Source: Erysipelotrichaceae bacterium OPF54
GTDB lineage: Bacteria; Bacillota_I; Bacilli_A; Erysipelotrichales; Erysipelotrichaceae
NCBI GenBank assembly: GCA_022834735.1
Contig: BQKD01000001.1
Span: 969,659 to 1,033,658 of the forward strand
DNA length: 64,000 nucleotides
Reading direction: 5' to 3'
The notes under the pieces are model-generated. The model saw nothing but the letters and a program-made list of their open reading frames with translations. It was not told the DNA's origin and ran no database searches. Of this stretch, positions 26,868 through 35,811 are shown in pieces (the first letter of the stretch is position 1; the number at the start of each line of letters is the position of its first letter). Made by a program: the position numbers and the translations under genes.

Positions 26868-29453
26868 ATGGATAAATATTTTCATTTTGCTTTGATGGGT
26901 GGTATTGGAATTGGCTTTCTTTTGACAGGACAAGCTGTTTTTGCAGAAGAACTTCCTGAAGATGCTGTGGATGACTCAATGATGGAAAACTATACATCCG
27001 ATGAAACTTTAGTGAATGAGGTTTCATCGGATGTATATATTGATGAAAATCAAAATTCTGAGAATAAATTGGAAAAAACTAATTTTGAAATGCAAACAAA
27101 TGAGCGAACAGTGAATTCGCAAGTATCTATAAGCTCAGGAGTCTACACAATTTCATCGGCAGTAAATAGTGGGCAGGTGGTTGATGTAAGTAATGGATCG
27201 ACAGATAATGGAGCAAATATTCAGATTTATGAAAACAATGATTCAGGAGCACAAATTTGGAAAATAGAATATGGAACAGATGGATTGTATACATTTACGA
27301 ATATTCAGTCGAATAAAGTGCTGGATGTCAATGGAGGAAATGTATATAACGGAAATAATGTACAGCAATTTCAAAGCAACGGAACACTTGCGCAAAAATG
27401 GCGCCTAGAATCAATAAACGGAGCATATAAGATTTCGTCCGCATTAAACAAAAACTATGTATTGGATTTGTTTAATGCAGATTCGAAAAACGGCTCCAAC
27501 ATCCAGATCTATCAGTCCAATAATACAAAGGCTCAGAGATGGATCTTTAACCCATATAATTTTAAATCGGAGTATTCGGTGTTACCGGGAGTCTATACAA
27601 TTTCATCGGCAGTAAATAGTGGGCAGGTGGTTGATGTAAGTAATGGATCGACAGATAATGGAGCAAATATTCAGATTTATGAAAACAATGATTCAGGAGC
27701 ACAAATTTGGAAAATAGAATATGGAACAGATGGATTGTATACATTTACGAATATTCAATCGAATAAAGTGCTGGATGTCAATGGAGGAAATGTATATAAC
27801 GGAAATAATGTACAGCAATTTCAAAGCAACGGAACGCTTGCACAAAAATGGCGAATTGATTCAGTGAATGGAGCTTATAAGATTTCATCTGCTTTGAATA
27901 AAAACTATGTATTAGATTTGTTTAATGCGGATTCGAAAAACGGCTCCAACATCCAGATCTATCAGTCCAACAACACGAAAGCGCAGAGATGGTTTTTCAA
28001 TAAGTACATCACAAAAGAGCAGGAAATGGATTCGATGGCCGCAATGAATAAAAATCTGGTGGCAAACGGGCAGTATTATATCGTAAACAGCCAGACTGGA
28101 CAGGTCCTTAGTGTGTATGGACAGTCGACAAACAATCAGGCCAATGTGGATCTGGAAAAGAATTATCAGTCTTCTTCGCAGGTCTGGGAAATTTCTCATG
28201 ACTCGAAAGGATATATCACTTTTAAAAATATCGATTCCGGAAAAGTTCTTGATGTGGCAGGTGCCAATACGGCATCAGGAACGAATCTTCAGATCTATGA
28301 AAGCAATGGAACGAGAGCGCAGAAGTGGGTCGTTCGAAGAGATGGATCGAATTTCGAGATCATATCGGCGTTAGATCCTGACCGTGCGATTGCGCAATCC
28401 GGAAGCAACGCCCAGATTTCTGTACAGAATTCATCGCTGGCCGCTGAAAAATGGATACTGAAAAAAGCGGAAGATCTTCGCACACGCCTCGATCAGATCG
28501 CAAAAAACAATTTGAATGTGGTGGCAGACGGCGCCTACGTCATTCGTTCGGCATTGAATGACAAGATGGTGCTGGACGTAAATGCCGGTTCAACCGCAAA
28601 TGGTGCCAATATCCAGGTTTATGAATACAACGGAAGCAATGCGCAGAAATTCCTCATTACCAATGACGCCAAAGGCTATGTGACCATTAAAAACATGGGA
28701 TCCGGAAAATTTGTGTCTGTTGATGGAAAAGGGTGGAACGGAAACAATGTCATGCAGTCTGCCCAGTCGAACGGCTGGAATCAAAAGTGGATCATTGTAA
28801 AAACGAACAATACCTACCAGATCGTTTCCGCATTAAATGATTCTTTTGTACTGGATGTAACGGCTGCGCTGGCAATGAACGGAACGAACATTCAGATCTA
28901 TGAATCCAACGGAACAAAAGCCCAGCAATTTCTGTTCGGATCCTTGAATAAGGACGATTCCTTGTGGATCAGCTCGAATAACTATCTGACCGTTTCCCAA
29001 ATGGAAAACAACGCCCAGCTTGTATGGAACTTTTTCAAAGGCTATGGCTGGACAAAAAACGCGGTAGCCGCGCTGTTGGGAAATATGCAGGGAGAATCGA
29101 ATATCAATCCGGGACTATGGGAAAGCCGGGATGAAGGAAATATGAATTGCGGGTATGGGCTCGTTCAGTGGACCCCGGCCAATAAAGTGATCGACTGGCT
29201 TGAAGGCAATGGCTATGCCATCAACAGCGGTTTCGGACAATGTGCCCGTATCATATATGAGCTTGAAAACCATATTCAGTATTATGCGACCAATGCCTTC
29301 AATTTCAGCTTTTACGATTTTGCTCACTCGACCCAGACTCCTGAGTATCTTGCCAAAGCGTTTATTTATAATTATGAGCGTCCATATAATTATAATCAGC
29401 CTCAGCGTGAGACATATGCAAGGAACTGGTACAATTATATTTCAAAATTGTAA
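26868..29453 (+). CDS. Secreted RICIN-repeat protein with phage-tail-lysozyme-like domain
   Basis: 861 residues, ATG with GAGAGG upstream. Signal peptide (1-26, ending VFAEE), a short acidic linker, then beta-trefoil ricin-type units from about 85 to 690 with repeated QxW motifs (AQIWKIEYG, AQRWIFN). The first two units (27138 and 27588 onward) are a 450-bp near-identical duplication. The last 160 residues (VWNFFKGYGWTKNAVAALLG, then GNMQGESNINPG) match the phage_tail_lysozyme domain, with a candidate catalytic glutamate in QGESN. It probably cleaves the glycan backbone, complementing the neighbour's peptidase and amidase. Confidence 0.87.
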   Translation: MDKYFHFALMGGIGIGFLLTGQAVFAEELPEDAVDDSMMENYTSDETLVNEVSSDVYIDENQNSENKLEKTNFEMQTNERTVNSQVSISSGVYTISSAVNSGQVVDVSNGSTDNGANIQIYENNDSGAQIWKIEYGTDGLYTFTNIQSNKVLDVNGGNVYNGNNVQQFQSNGTLAQKWRLESINGAYKISSALNKNYVLDLFNADSKNGSNIQIYQSNNTKAQRWIFNPYNFKSEYSVLPGVYTISSAVNSGQVVDVSNGSTDNGANIQIYENNDSGAQIWKIEYGTDGLYTFTNIQSNKVLDVNGGNVYNGNNVQQFQSNGTLAQKWRIDSVNGAYKISSALNKNYVLDLFNADSKNGSNIQIYQSNNTKAQRWFFNKYITKEQEMDSMAAMNKNLVANGQYYIVNSQTGQVLSVYGQSTNNQANVDLEKNYQSSSQVWEISHDSKGYITFKNIDSGKVLDVAGANTASGTNLQIYESNGTRAQKWVVRRDGSNFEIISALDPDRAIAQSGSNAQISVQNSSLAAEKWILKKAEDLRTRLDQIAKNNLNVVADGAYVIRSALNDKMVLDVNAGSTANGANIQVYEYNGSNAQKFLITNDAKGYVTIKNMGSGKFVSVDGKGWNGNNVMQSAQSNGWNQKWIIVKTNNTYQIVSALNDSFVLDVTAALAMNGTNIQIYESNGTKAQQFLFGSLNKDDSLWISSNNYLTVSQMENNAQLVWNFFKGYGWTKNAVAALLGNMQGESNINPGLWESRDEGNMNCGYGLVQWTPANKVIDWLEGNGYAINSGFGQCARIIYELENHIQYYATNAFNFSFYDFAHSTQTPEYLAKAFIYNYERPYNYNQPQRETYARNWYNYISKL
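27138..28010 (+). repeat. Tandem 450-bp RICIN-unit duplication
   Basis: Units starting at about 27138 and 27588 are offset by exactly 450 bp (150 residues) and nearly identical for most of their length, differing at a handful of third positions. Confidence 0.85.
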
Positions 29454-29474
29454 AAACTACAGTAAATATCTAGA

Positions 29475-29512
29475 AGAGAACTGCTTTGTAAGAAAGCAGT
29501 TCTCTTTTTTTC
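29475..29512 (+). terminator. Terminator after the lysozyme-like gene
   Basis: AGAGAACTGCTTT (29475-29487) pairs with AAAGCAGTTCTCT (29493-29505) and a T run follows. Confidence 0.93.
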
Positions 29513-29565
29513 TTGTATTTTGCCCATATTACCGATAAACTCAATAAGCAAGGAGGTTTGTTTCC

Positions 29566-31581
29566 GTGTGGATCACGTTAATCATATTATTTTATATACT
29601 ATTCATTTTCTTTAATATTTTAAATTATTTACAATACTATCTGTCGACCGAACTGAGTGTCGGAGGATTTGCTCAAATCCTATATACACTTCAAAACAGT
29701 ATGTCCGGTTCTGAAAATACCGTTCTGGATGCCGTAAAAGGCTTTTTCATGCATAACGGCCTGTTCCTGCTGTTAGGAACACTGGCATTTGCCGGAATAC
29801 TCTGGCTGTATATCATGAACAAAAAAGGAAAGGTCCAGACAAAGATCGAGCCCGTAAAACTAACCAAGATAATAAAAGGAAGCATCATCGGGATCACATG
29901 CATCATGCTCGTGTGCAATGTTGTCACTGCCACGACCATATACAACGACCTGGGGATCAAAGACTATCAGGAAAGCCTGAATAAGGAAAGCGACCTGTAC
30001 GACAATTATTATGTGGATGCCAAGACCGCCAATATCCAGTTTCCTGAAAAGAAGAAAAATCTCATTTATATTATTTGCGAATCCATGGAAATGACCTATA
30101 CGGACAAAAAGAACGGCGGAGGATTCAAGGAAAACCTTATTCCGGAACTGACCAAGCTGGCACAGGAAAATACCGATTTTACAAGCAAGGATGACAATCA
30201 GCTAAATGGCGGTCTGACCCCAGGAAACACGACATGGACGATTGCCGGCATTGCCGCGCAGTCCATGGGCATTCCGCTCAATATCGGAAATAGCGAGTAT
30301 AATCGAAATTTTGAAGAACAGTCACAGTTTCTTCCGTCTGTGAAAAGTCTGGGCGACATATTAAAAGAAGAAGGATATCATAATTATTTTATGTGCGGTT
30401 CGGACGGCGCTTTTGCCGGAAGAAAGAATTATTATGAACAGCACGGAGATTATAAAGTGCTCGACTACTATCAGGCAATCAAAGACGGGATCATCGACAA
30501 AGATTACTATGAGTGGTGGGGATATGAAGACGATAAATTATTCAAATACGCTGAAAAAGAACTAGGAGAAATCTCGAAACAGGATGAACCATTCAACTTC
30601 ACCATGCTGACCGTTGACACACATTTCCAGAACGGATATAAATGCAAGGATTGCCCGGACAAATTCGACCAGCAGTATGAAAATGTCGTGAACTGTTCGG
30701 ATCATAAAGTAGCGGAATTTGTCAAATGGTGTCAGAAACAGGATTTTTATAAGGACACCACGATCGTGATTTCAGGAGATCATTTAAGCATGGACGGCAT
30801 GGTTCCAGAAAACATTGATGACGACTATCAGCGAAGAACATACTTCACAGTGATCAATGGCCCGGAATATACGCTCAACCGTACAAGAAGTTATTCGACC
30901 ATGGACATTTATCCAACCATTCTTGAATCGCTTGGCGCAACGATCGACGGACACCGCCTCGGGTTAGGAACATCCCTTTATTCGAACGTACCGACTTTGA
31001 TCGAAGTGTTAGGCTATGACGAACTCAATAAACAAATGGGATATAAATCCACCTTCTATGAAGAAGTGATCCTGAACGGCGATGAAGGAAAAATACCGAC
31101 CAAGACCGACGAGCAGGAAGATCCTGAGGAACAGGAAAACACAGAACCTGTGCAGGCCCCCACGGCCCAGCAGTACCAGGCACACCGCGAAAGCTTTTCC
31201 GACACCGATTATATCTGGACACCATCGTATTCGGAACCAGCAGCCAATCCGGGAAATAATTCGAGCACAGGAGGAACAACCGTTCCGGAAACTCCAGTGA
31301 ACCCGGCACCGGAAACACCATCTGACCCGGGAACAGGCGGAGGAACCACTGATCCAGGCACAGGTGGCGGGACAACGACACCAGATACACCAACCGACCC
31401 GGGAACAGGTGGAGGAACGACCGATCCGGGAACAGGCGGAGGAACCACTGATCCAGGCACAGGTGGCGGGACAACGACACCAGATACACCAACCGATCCA
31501 GGCACCGGAGGCGGAACGACCGACCCGGGAACAAATGGAGGAACCACAGGCGATGCTGCCGCCACACAAAACAATGGATAA
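29566..31581 (+). CDS. OpgB/LtaS-like phosphoglycerol transferase with repeat tail
   Basis: 671 residues, GTG start with AAGGAGG upstream. Three or so N-terminal membrane spans, then an extracellular alkaline-phosphatase-fold domain: metal ligand glutamate in IICESMEMTY, nucleophile threonine in GGLTPGNTTWTIAG, histidine in VDTHFQ and SGDHLSM late. The TTWTIAGIAAQSMGIPL block resembles MdoB/OpgB more than LtaS. It would transfer glycerol phosphate from phosphatidylglycerol to a surface glycan or teichoic acid. After residue 500 comes an acidic, then Thr/Gly/Pro-rich low-complexity tail, unusual for the family, perhaps a wall-spanning linker. No sortase motif follows it. Confidence 0.85.
   Translation: MWITLIILFYILFIFFNILNYLQYYLSTELSVGGFAQILYTLQNSMSGSENTVLDAVKGFFMHNGLFLLLGTLAFAGILWLYIMNKKGKVQTKIEPVKLTKIIKGSIIGITCIMLVCNVVTATTIYNDLGIKDYQESLNKESDLYDNYYVDAKTANIQFPEKKKNLIYIICESMEMTYTDKKNGGGFKENLIPELTKLAQENTDFTSKDDNQLNGGLTPGNTTWTIAGIAAQSMGIPLNIGNSEYNRNFEEQSQFLPSVKSLGDILKEEGYHNYFMCGSDGAFAGRKNYYEQHGDYKVLDYYQAIKDGIIDKDYYEWWGYEDDKLFKYAEKELGEISKQDEPFNFTMLTVDTHFQNGYKCKDCPDKFDQQYENVVNCSDHKVAEFVKWCQKQDFYKDTTIVISGDHLSMDGMVPENIDDDYQRRTYFTVINGPEYTLNRTRSYSTMDIYPTILESLGATIDGHRLGLGTSLYSNVPTLIEVLGYDELNKQMGYKSTFYEEVILNGDEGKIPTKTDEQEDPEEQENTEPVQAPTAQQYQAHRESFSDTDYIWTPSYSEPAANPGNNSSTGGTTVPETPVNPAPETPSDPGTGGGTTDPGTGGGTTTPDTPTDPGTGGGTTDPGTGGGTTDPGTGGGTTTPDTPTDPGTGGGTTDPGTNGGTTGDAAATQNNG
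31310..31545 (+). repeat. In-frame TDPGTGGGTT repeat array in the transferase tail
   Basis: The decapeptide-like unit T-D-P-G-T-G-G-G-T-T, with TPDTP insertions, recurs about six times, and the DNA is repeated too (two longer near-identical blocks around 31325-31400 and 31440-31510). Copy number is likely to vary between strains. Confidence 0.85.
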
Positions 31582-31585
31582 AATG

Positions 31586-31612
31586 AGACAGGAATATTTT
31601 CTGTCTTTTTTT
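31586..31612 (+). terminator. Terminator after the phosphoglycerol transferase
   Basis: AGACAG (31586-31591) pairs with CTGTCT (31601-31606), followed by a run of Ts. The stem is short. Confidence 0.7.
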
Positions 31613-31676
31613 GTTCATGAACGCCGTTTCTCAAAAAGAAGTTTGCTATAGTTAGAAAGGCAGGGAGAGATAGTAT

Positions 31677-33080
31677 ATGAAAAGATTTTTTGCAAAACTA
31701 TGTGTGCTGAGCATGGCTGCTTTATGTATCCTTGCCGGGTGCTCGAACGAGAAGGAAAAGGCAGACACTTCCAAAAAGGAGCAGCCGGCAGGAAAAGAAA
31801 GTTCGATGGAAACGATCGGCGTTTCCCGCTTATCGACCACAAACAATCGTGTTGTCGATGAAAACGGCAATCCGTATGTCATCAGAGGAATTTCGACACA
31901 TGGAATAGCCTGGTTCCCGGAAATCATCAATGAGAAAAGTTTTTCGCAGTTCAAAGAGGATTTTGGGCTCAATACTGTACGTCTTGCCATGTATACGGCC
32001 GAATCAGGCGGATACTGTACGGACGGAGACCAGAAAAAGCTGGAAGAGCAGATCGATCAAGGCGTAGAGCTTTGCCGGAAACTCAATATGTATTGCGTGA
32101 TCGACTGGCATATTCTTTCGGATCAGGATCCTCTGGACCATCTTCCGCAGGCAGAAACCTTTTTCGAAAAAATGGCAAAGAAATATGGAAAGATCCCCAA
32201 TGTGATCTTTGAGATCTGCAATGAGCCAAACGGAAACACGACCTGGGAACAGGTGAGCGAATATGCCAATACGATCATTCCGATCATCCGGGAACATTCT
32301 CAAAATCTTATTCTGGTCGGAACGCCCAATTGGTCGCAGGACATCGATCAGGCTGCAAAAGCGCCTCTGGATCATGAAAACATTGCCTATACGCTCCATT
32401 TTTATGCCGCTACCCATAAAGACGATCTTCGGGCAAAATACGAGTCTGTCGTCAACAAGATCCCGATCGTCGTGAGCGAATTCGGAATATGCGACGCCAG
32501 CGGAAACGGAACGATCGATGAGGAAAGTGCCAATGCGTGGATGAAACTGCTCGATCAGTACGATACAGGACGGATCCTGTGGAACGCTTCGAACAAAGAC
32601 GAATCGTCCTCGATCTTCAAACCAGGAACCGATCTGACCAGCTGGACATTGAATGATCTCTCAGCATCCGGAAAGTGGCTTCTGGCACAAAACAAAGAGC
32701 AGACAAACAAAACCGGGACCGAAAAAGAACAGGCAGAACACGCACAGAAAAAAACAGAGCAGGCAAAAGAAGTCACGCTCCAGATCGATCAAACGAATGA
32801 CTGGCCTGAAAATGAAAAACAATTCGTACAGCTCAATGGAACCGTAACCAATCACACATCTTCCACGATCCGTTCCTGGCAGTTCCGTCTCGCTTTTCCT
32901 GAACCAGTCCACATTTCCGATCATTGGAACTGCGAAGCCGAACAGACCGATGAAAAGACGATCGTGATCCGCAATGTCGACTACAACGGGAAGCTGGAAA
33001 GCAAAAAAAGCACGACAGATGTGGGACTGATCGTATCGTCCGGCAGCAAAGTGGAGATCAACCATATTGCGATAGAGTAA
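31677..33080 (+). CDS. GH5 family glycosidase lipoprotein with CBM2-like module
   Basis: 467 residues. Lipoprotein signal with LAGC lipobox (Cys22). Residues about 50-330 form a GH5 TIM barrel: VIRGISTHG near the start, acid/base glutamate 183 in CNEPNG and nucleophile glutamate 268 in VVSEFG. A lysine/glutamine/glutamate linker (330-362) leads to a beta-sandwich of about 100 residues (WQFRLAFPEP, NVDYNGKLES) resembling cellulose-binding CBM2. It is presumably an endo-beta-1,4-glucanase-type enzyme held on the outer face. A role on the cell's own glycan is also possible given the wall-related neighbours. AGGGAGAG precedes the ATG, and an extended -10 TGCTATAGT is at 31644-31652. Confidence 0.85.
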   Translation: MKRFFAKLCVLSMAALCILAGCSNEKEKADTSKKEQPAGKESSMETIGVSRLSTTNNRVVDENGNPYVIRGISTHGIAWFPEIINEKSFSQFKEDFGLNTVRLAMYTAESGGYCTDGDQKKLEEQIDQGVELCRKLNMYCVIDWHILSDQDPLDHLPQAETFFEKMAKKYGKIPNVIFEICNEPNGNTTWEQVSEYANTIIPIIREHSQNLILVGTPNWSQDIDQAAKAPLDHENIAYTLHFYAATHKDDLRAKYESVVNKIPIVVSEFGICDASGNGTIDEESANAWMKLLDQYDTGRILWNASNKDESSSIFKPGTDLTSWTLNDLSASGKWLLAQNKEQTNKTGTEKEQAEHAQKKTEQAKEVTLQIDQTNDWPENEKQFVQLNGTVTNHTSSTIRSWQFRLAFPEPVHISDHWNCEAEQTDEKTIVIRNVDYNGKLESKKSTTDVGLIVSSGSKVEINHIAIE

Positions 33081-33203
33081 ATCATTTTTAAACGATTTTG
33101 GAAAAAATGAATCAAAATTGTAAAGTTTGTATAATAAGTACAAAAACATTAATACAATTACGTTAAAAAATGGAATAAATGAATGAAATATAAGAAGATT
33201 ATG

Positions 33204-33231
33204 TTGATGTTTTTAACGAAACAAGTATAGT
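33204..33231 (+). promoter_or_regulatory. Possible promoter of the SPNTG protein gene
   Basis: TTGATG (33204-33209), 16-bp spacer, TATAGT (33226-33231). It would give a leader of about 88 nt containing a short GTGGGAA/TTCCCGC hairpin. Nothing else was seen in the 245-bp gap 33081-33325. Confidence 0.4.
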
Positions 33232-33325
33232 ATTTGTATTGACGAGGAGAACTTGTCAAAGTGGGAAAGGACACGATTCTTCCCGCAGTCACACAGTACA
33301 TAAAATAGAAAGGTAGATTAAGAAC

Positions 33326-33961
33326 ATGAACATGAAAAAACTCGCAGGCGCATTCCTTGCAGCAACTATGCTGTTCGGTGCCGCTCCTGTTTTCGCAGCT
33401 GATGACAGCAGTTCAACACCAAGCGATGTTGAAAAGCCAACATTGGACTACCCAGTTGCTGGCGCGCCAGATGCTACTACGGATCTGACAGTAGACGGAG
33501 AAAAAGTTGATATCGTAAAAGACGCATTGGATGAAGAAACTTTGAAAGAAGTGGATACAGACAAGAAAGTTCTCGATATCCTGGCTGACGTTGGATACAA
33601 AGCACCTGCAGGCGCAACAGTCGTTGTGGTTGGTGCGGACTACGATGCAAAAGTTGATGGAGAAGATATCGATCTGAAAGGCAAAGTAGAACTTGCTTTC
33701 GATATGACAGGAACTGAATTCAAAGCCGGAGAACCAGTTTATGTACTGCATAAAATGGCAAACGGAGAATGGGAAGTTATCGCTTCTTATGTAAACTCCA
33801 AAGGCGAAGTTGTTGTTGAACTGAACGGACTTTCTCCAGTAGTCATTGCGAAAGTAATGTCTAACGGCGAAGTTGTTAAAGTAGACTACACTGCTCCAGC
33901 TGCAGCTGCTACAACAACAAAAACAAACACAACTAAGAAATCCCCTAACACTGGATTCTAA
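33326..33961 (+). CDS. Secreted protein ending in a sortase-like SPNTG motif
   Basis: 211 residues, ATG with AAAGGTAG upstream. Signal peptide (1-25, ATMLFGAAPVFAAD), then an acidic, beta-rich region (about 40-180) and a threonine/alanine linker. The chain stops at KKSPNTGF. SPxTG is a known recognition motif of some class B sortases (for example in Clostridioides difficile), but the usual hydrophobic span and basic tail are missing here, and no other frame downstream supplies them. It is therefore either released, or a truncated former anchored protein. No domain family recognised. Confidence 0.75.
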   Translation: MNMKKLAGAFLAATMLFGAAPVFAADDSSSTPSDVEKPTLDYPVAGAPDATTDLTVDGEKVDIVKDALDEETLKEVDTDKKVLDILADVGYKAPAGATVVVVGADYDAKVDGEDIDLKGKVELAFDMTGTEFKAGEPVYVLHKMANGEWEVIASYVNSKGEVVVELNGLSPVVIAKVMSNGEVVKVDYTAPAAAATTTKTNTTKKSPNTGF

Positions 33962-34032
33962 GATTTAAACAAACAAAACTCGATCAAAAAGTATTTAATT
34001 GATGTACTTGTGTGAATGTCTAGGCATGAAGA

Positions 34033-34072
34033 AGGCCGGAGAGCAGCTTGCTTGCTGTGCTCCGGTCTTTTC
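34033..34072 (+). terminator. Terminator after the SPNTG protein gene
   Basis: AGGCCGGAGAGCAGC (34033-34047) pairs with GCTGTGCTCCGGTCT (34054-34068), with G-U pairs and one mismatch, followed by TTTTC. Confidence 0.85.
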
Positions 34073-34092
34073 ACTAAAAGAAGGGGGAAATT

Positions 34093-34128
34093 ATGGTTCG
34101 CTTAAAAAAAATAATCATAGGCATCCTG
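34093..34128 (+). pseudogene. 5' fragment of an LCP-family gene split by an IS
   Basis: ATG 34093, with AGAAGGGGG ahead, encodes MVRLKKIIIGIL, the cytoplasmic basic start and first half of a membrane anchor. The frame is then cut by the insertion at 34129. Removing the element and one copy of the 10-bp duplication joins it in frame to SVLILLNLSIVGG at 35812, restoring one transmembrane helix. Confidence 0.85.
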
Positions 34129-34161
34129 CAATGTCATTAAGTTAGGCGATTTTCGCCTCAG

Positions 34162-34199
34162 GAAGACTCTCTTATGAGAATAGAGGGTCTTCTTTTTTT
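34162..34199 (+). terminator. Hairpin terminator inside IS left end
   Basis: GAAGACTCTC (34162-34171) pairs with GAGGGTCTTC (34183-34192, one G-U), followed by seven Ts. It would block transcription arriving from the interrupted gene. The 344-bp gap 33962-34305 holds two terminators, the LCP fragment and the IS left end, and nothing else. Confidence 0.85.
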
Positions 34200-34305
34200 C
34201 GAGTTTTTTTGTTCAGATGATCTTCGAAATTTCGCAAAAAAACACTTGACAAGCTTTTTCGATGCTTAATTTCATAATCCGAAGGAATTGTAGGAGGTAT
34301 TTTTT

Positions 34306-35613
34306 ATGAAATCTTATAATTCCTTATGCACTATCCGCCGTCAGTTCGAATCCGCTGTTCAATCCGTTGTCGATGATATCGCCTGTTATTCGTCAGACCC
34401 CATTGCCGACTTTTCCAGAAACCGCAAGCTCCCTGCCCGCATCCTCATTCCGTTGATCATCCAGATGGGTTCCGCTTCTTTGCCGACCGAACTTGCCAAC
34501 TTCTTTGATGATCCTAAATTCTCTGTCACCGCTTCTGCTTTCTGCCAGCAGCGCAGCAAGCTGGATCCCGAAGCTTTTCTGCATATCCTTCATCTCATGT
34601 CTTTTTCCCGTTCTCCTTCTTTGCTTAAAGGATATCATGTATTAGCCATGGATGGATCGGATGTCAATATCCCTTTTGACCCTGATGATGAAGAGACCTT
34701 ATGCCAGACCGGCTCGGCACGTCCGTTCTCCCAGCTTCATCTCAACGCCCTCTATGATTGTCTCAACGATCTCTTCCTGGATGTTTCGATCGACTCGTCC
34801 CGCAAGACGGGCGAATGTGCCGCTCTGAAAAGGCTGATCCGTGATCATCGGTATCCGGCCGGATCGATCATCTGTGCCGACCGGGGATTTGAAAACTATG
34901 AGCTGTTCGCTTTCTGTATGGAGAACGGCCAGAAGTTTGTGATCCGCTGCAAGGATATCCGATCGAACGGTATTCTTTCTACTTTTGAGCTGCCGGATAG
35001 CGAATTTGATCAGAAGATCAAACGGATCCTGACAAGAAAACAGACCAATGAAGTGAAAGAACATCCTGAGCTGTACAAATATTTTGCATGGAATATCAAT
35101 TTCGAATATATGCCAAAAGGCGGAGCCGAAGAATATCCAATTGAATTCCGGGTCGTCAGGATCGAGGTGAAAAAAGGAGAATACGAGTGCCTGATAACGA
35201 ACCTGCCGCCAGAGAAGTTCTCTCTCGATGATCTGAAAGAGCTGTATCATCTGCGGTGGAACGAAGAAGTGGGATTCCGAAAGCTGAAATACACGATCGG
35301 GATGCTTGATTTTCATTCGAAGAAAAGAAAATTCATCCGCCAGGAAATCTATGGTGCACTGATCCTCCATAATCTGGCCGCGCTGATGATCCATGCGGTG
35401 CCGATCGAACAGAAGAAAGAGAGGAAGTACGAATATAAAGCCAATTTCAGCATAGGAACGACAAACATCAAAAAGTTCCTGAAAAGAAAGATCGGAGCCA
35501 GGGAGCTGGAAGAAAGGATCAAAAAAGGTCTGATCCCAATCAGACCAGACCGCTGTTACAAACGGAATATGAGAGCGCAGCGAGTACATGCATTCCAGCA
35601 TAGACCGGCATAA
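34306..35613 (+). CDS. IS4-family transposase
   Basis: 435 residues, ATG with GGAGGT upstream. DDE residues fit: first aspartate in LAMDGSDVNIP, second in ICADRGFENYEL, and the glutamate in YHLRWNEEVGFRKLKY, the YREK-like motif of IS4 transposases (here W-x-x-E-x-x-F-R-K-L-K). Length and motif order match the family. The frame is intact, so the element could still move. Confidence 0.95.
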   Translation: MKSYNSLCTIRRQFESAVQSVVDDIACYSSDPIADFSRNRKLPARILIPLIIQMGSASLPTELANFFDDPKFSVTASAFCQQRSKLDPEAFLHILHLMSFSRSPSLLKGYHVLAMDGSDVNIPFDPDDEETLCQTGSARPFSQLHLNALYDCLNDLFLDVSIDSSRKTGECAALKRLIRDHRYPAGSIICADRGFENYELFAFCMENGQKFVIRCKDIRSNGILSTFELPDSEFDQKIKRILTRKQTNEVKEHPELYKYFAWNINFEYMPKGGAEEYPIEFRVVRIEVKKGEYECLITNLPPEKFSLDDLKELYHLRWNEEVGFRKLKYTIGMLDFHSKKRKFIRQEIYGALILHNLAALMIHAVPIEQKKERKYEYKANFSIGTTNIKKFLKRKIGARELEERIKKGLIPIRPDRCYKRNMRAQRVHAFQHRPA

Positions 35614-35811
35614 CAGCCACTTAAAAACAGTGATATTTTACATCACAAATGGGACAAATAGCAATTTTTTTAAGAAGAAAAAATTGTCTTTTCGTCGTGC
35701 ACCGGAAAAAAAGAAAGCTCCGGGTCTCATTTGACCTGAAGCTTAACTTAATAAGGATATCATGCGTTAAGTTCGATGATCCATCTAACTTAATGACATT
35801 GAGGCATCCTG

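Larger units (their letters stand above)
34129..35801 (+). mobile_element. IS4-family insertion sequence inside an LCP gene
   Basis: A 1673-bp element with perfect 17-bp terminal inverted repeats (CAATGTCATTAAGTTAG at 34129-34145; its complement at 35785-35801), one transposase gene and a perfect 10-bp target duplication AGGCATCCTG (34119-34128 and 35802-35811). Duplications of 10-12 bp are usual for IS4/IS231-type elements. A hairpin terminator sits just inside the left end. Confidence 0.95.

Noticed and set aside
27138-28010. Repeated DNA that might be a CRISPR array or phage tail gene
   Set aside because: The repeats are long, in frame and encode beta-trefoil units. There are no short spacers and no cas or phage genes nearby, so the lysozyme-like domain does not mark a prophage.
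31325-31545. Short repeats that could be read as CRISPR
   Set aside because: They are contiguous, multiples of three and code for TDPGTGGGTT; no unique spacers.
33107-33135. TATAAT at 33130 as a main promoter of the SPNTG protein gene
   Set aside because: No -35 match at 16-18 bp and no TGn extension; the boxes at 33204-33231 are better placed.
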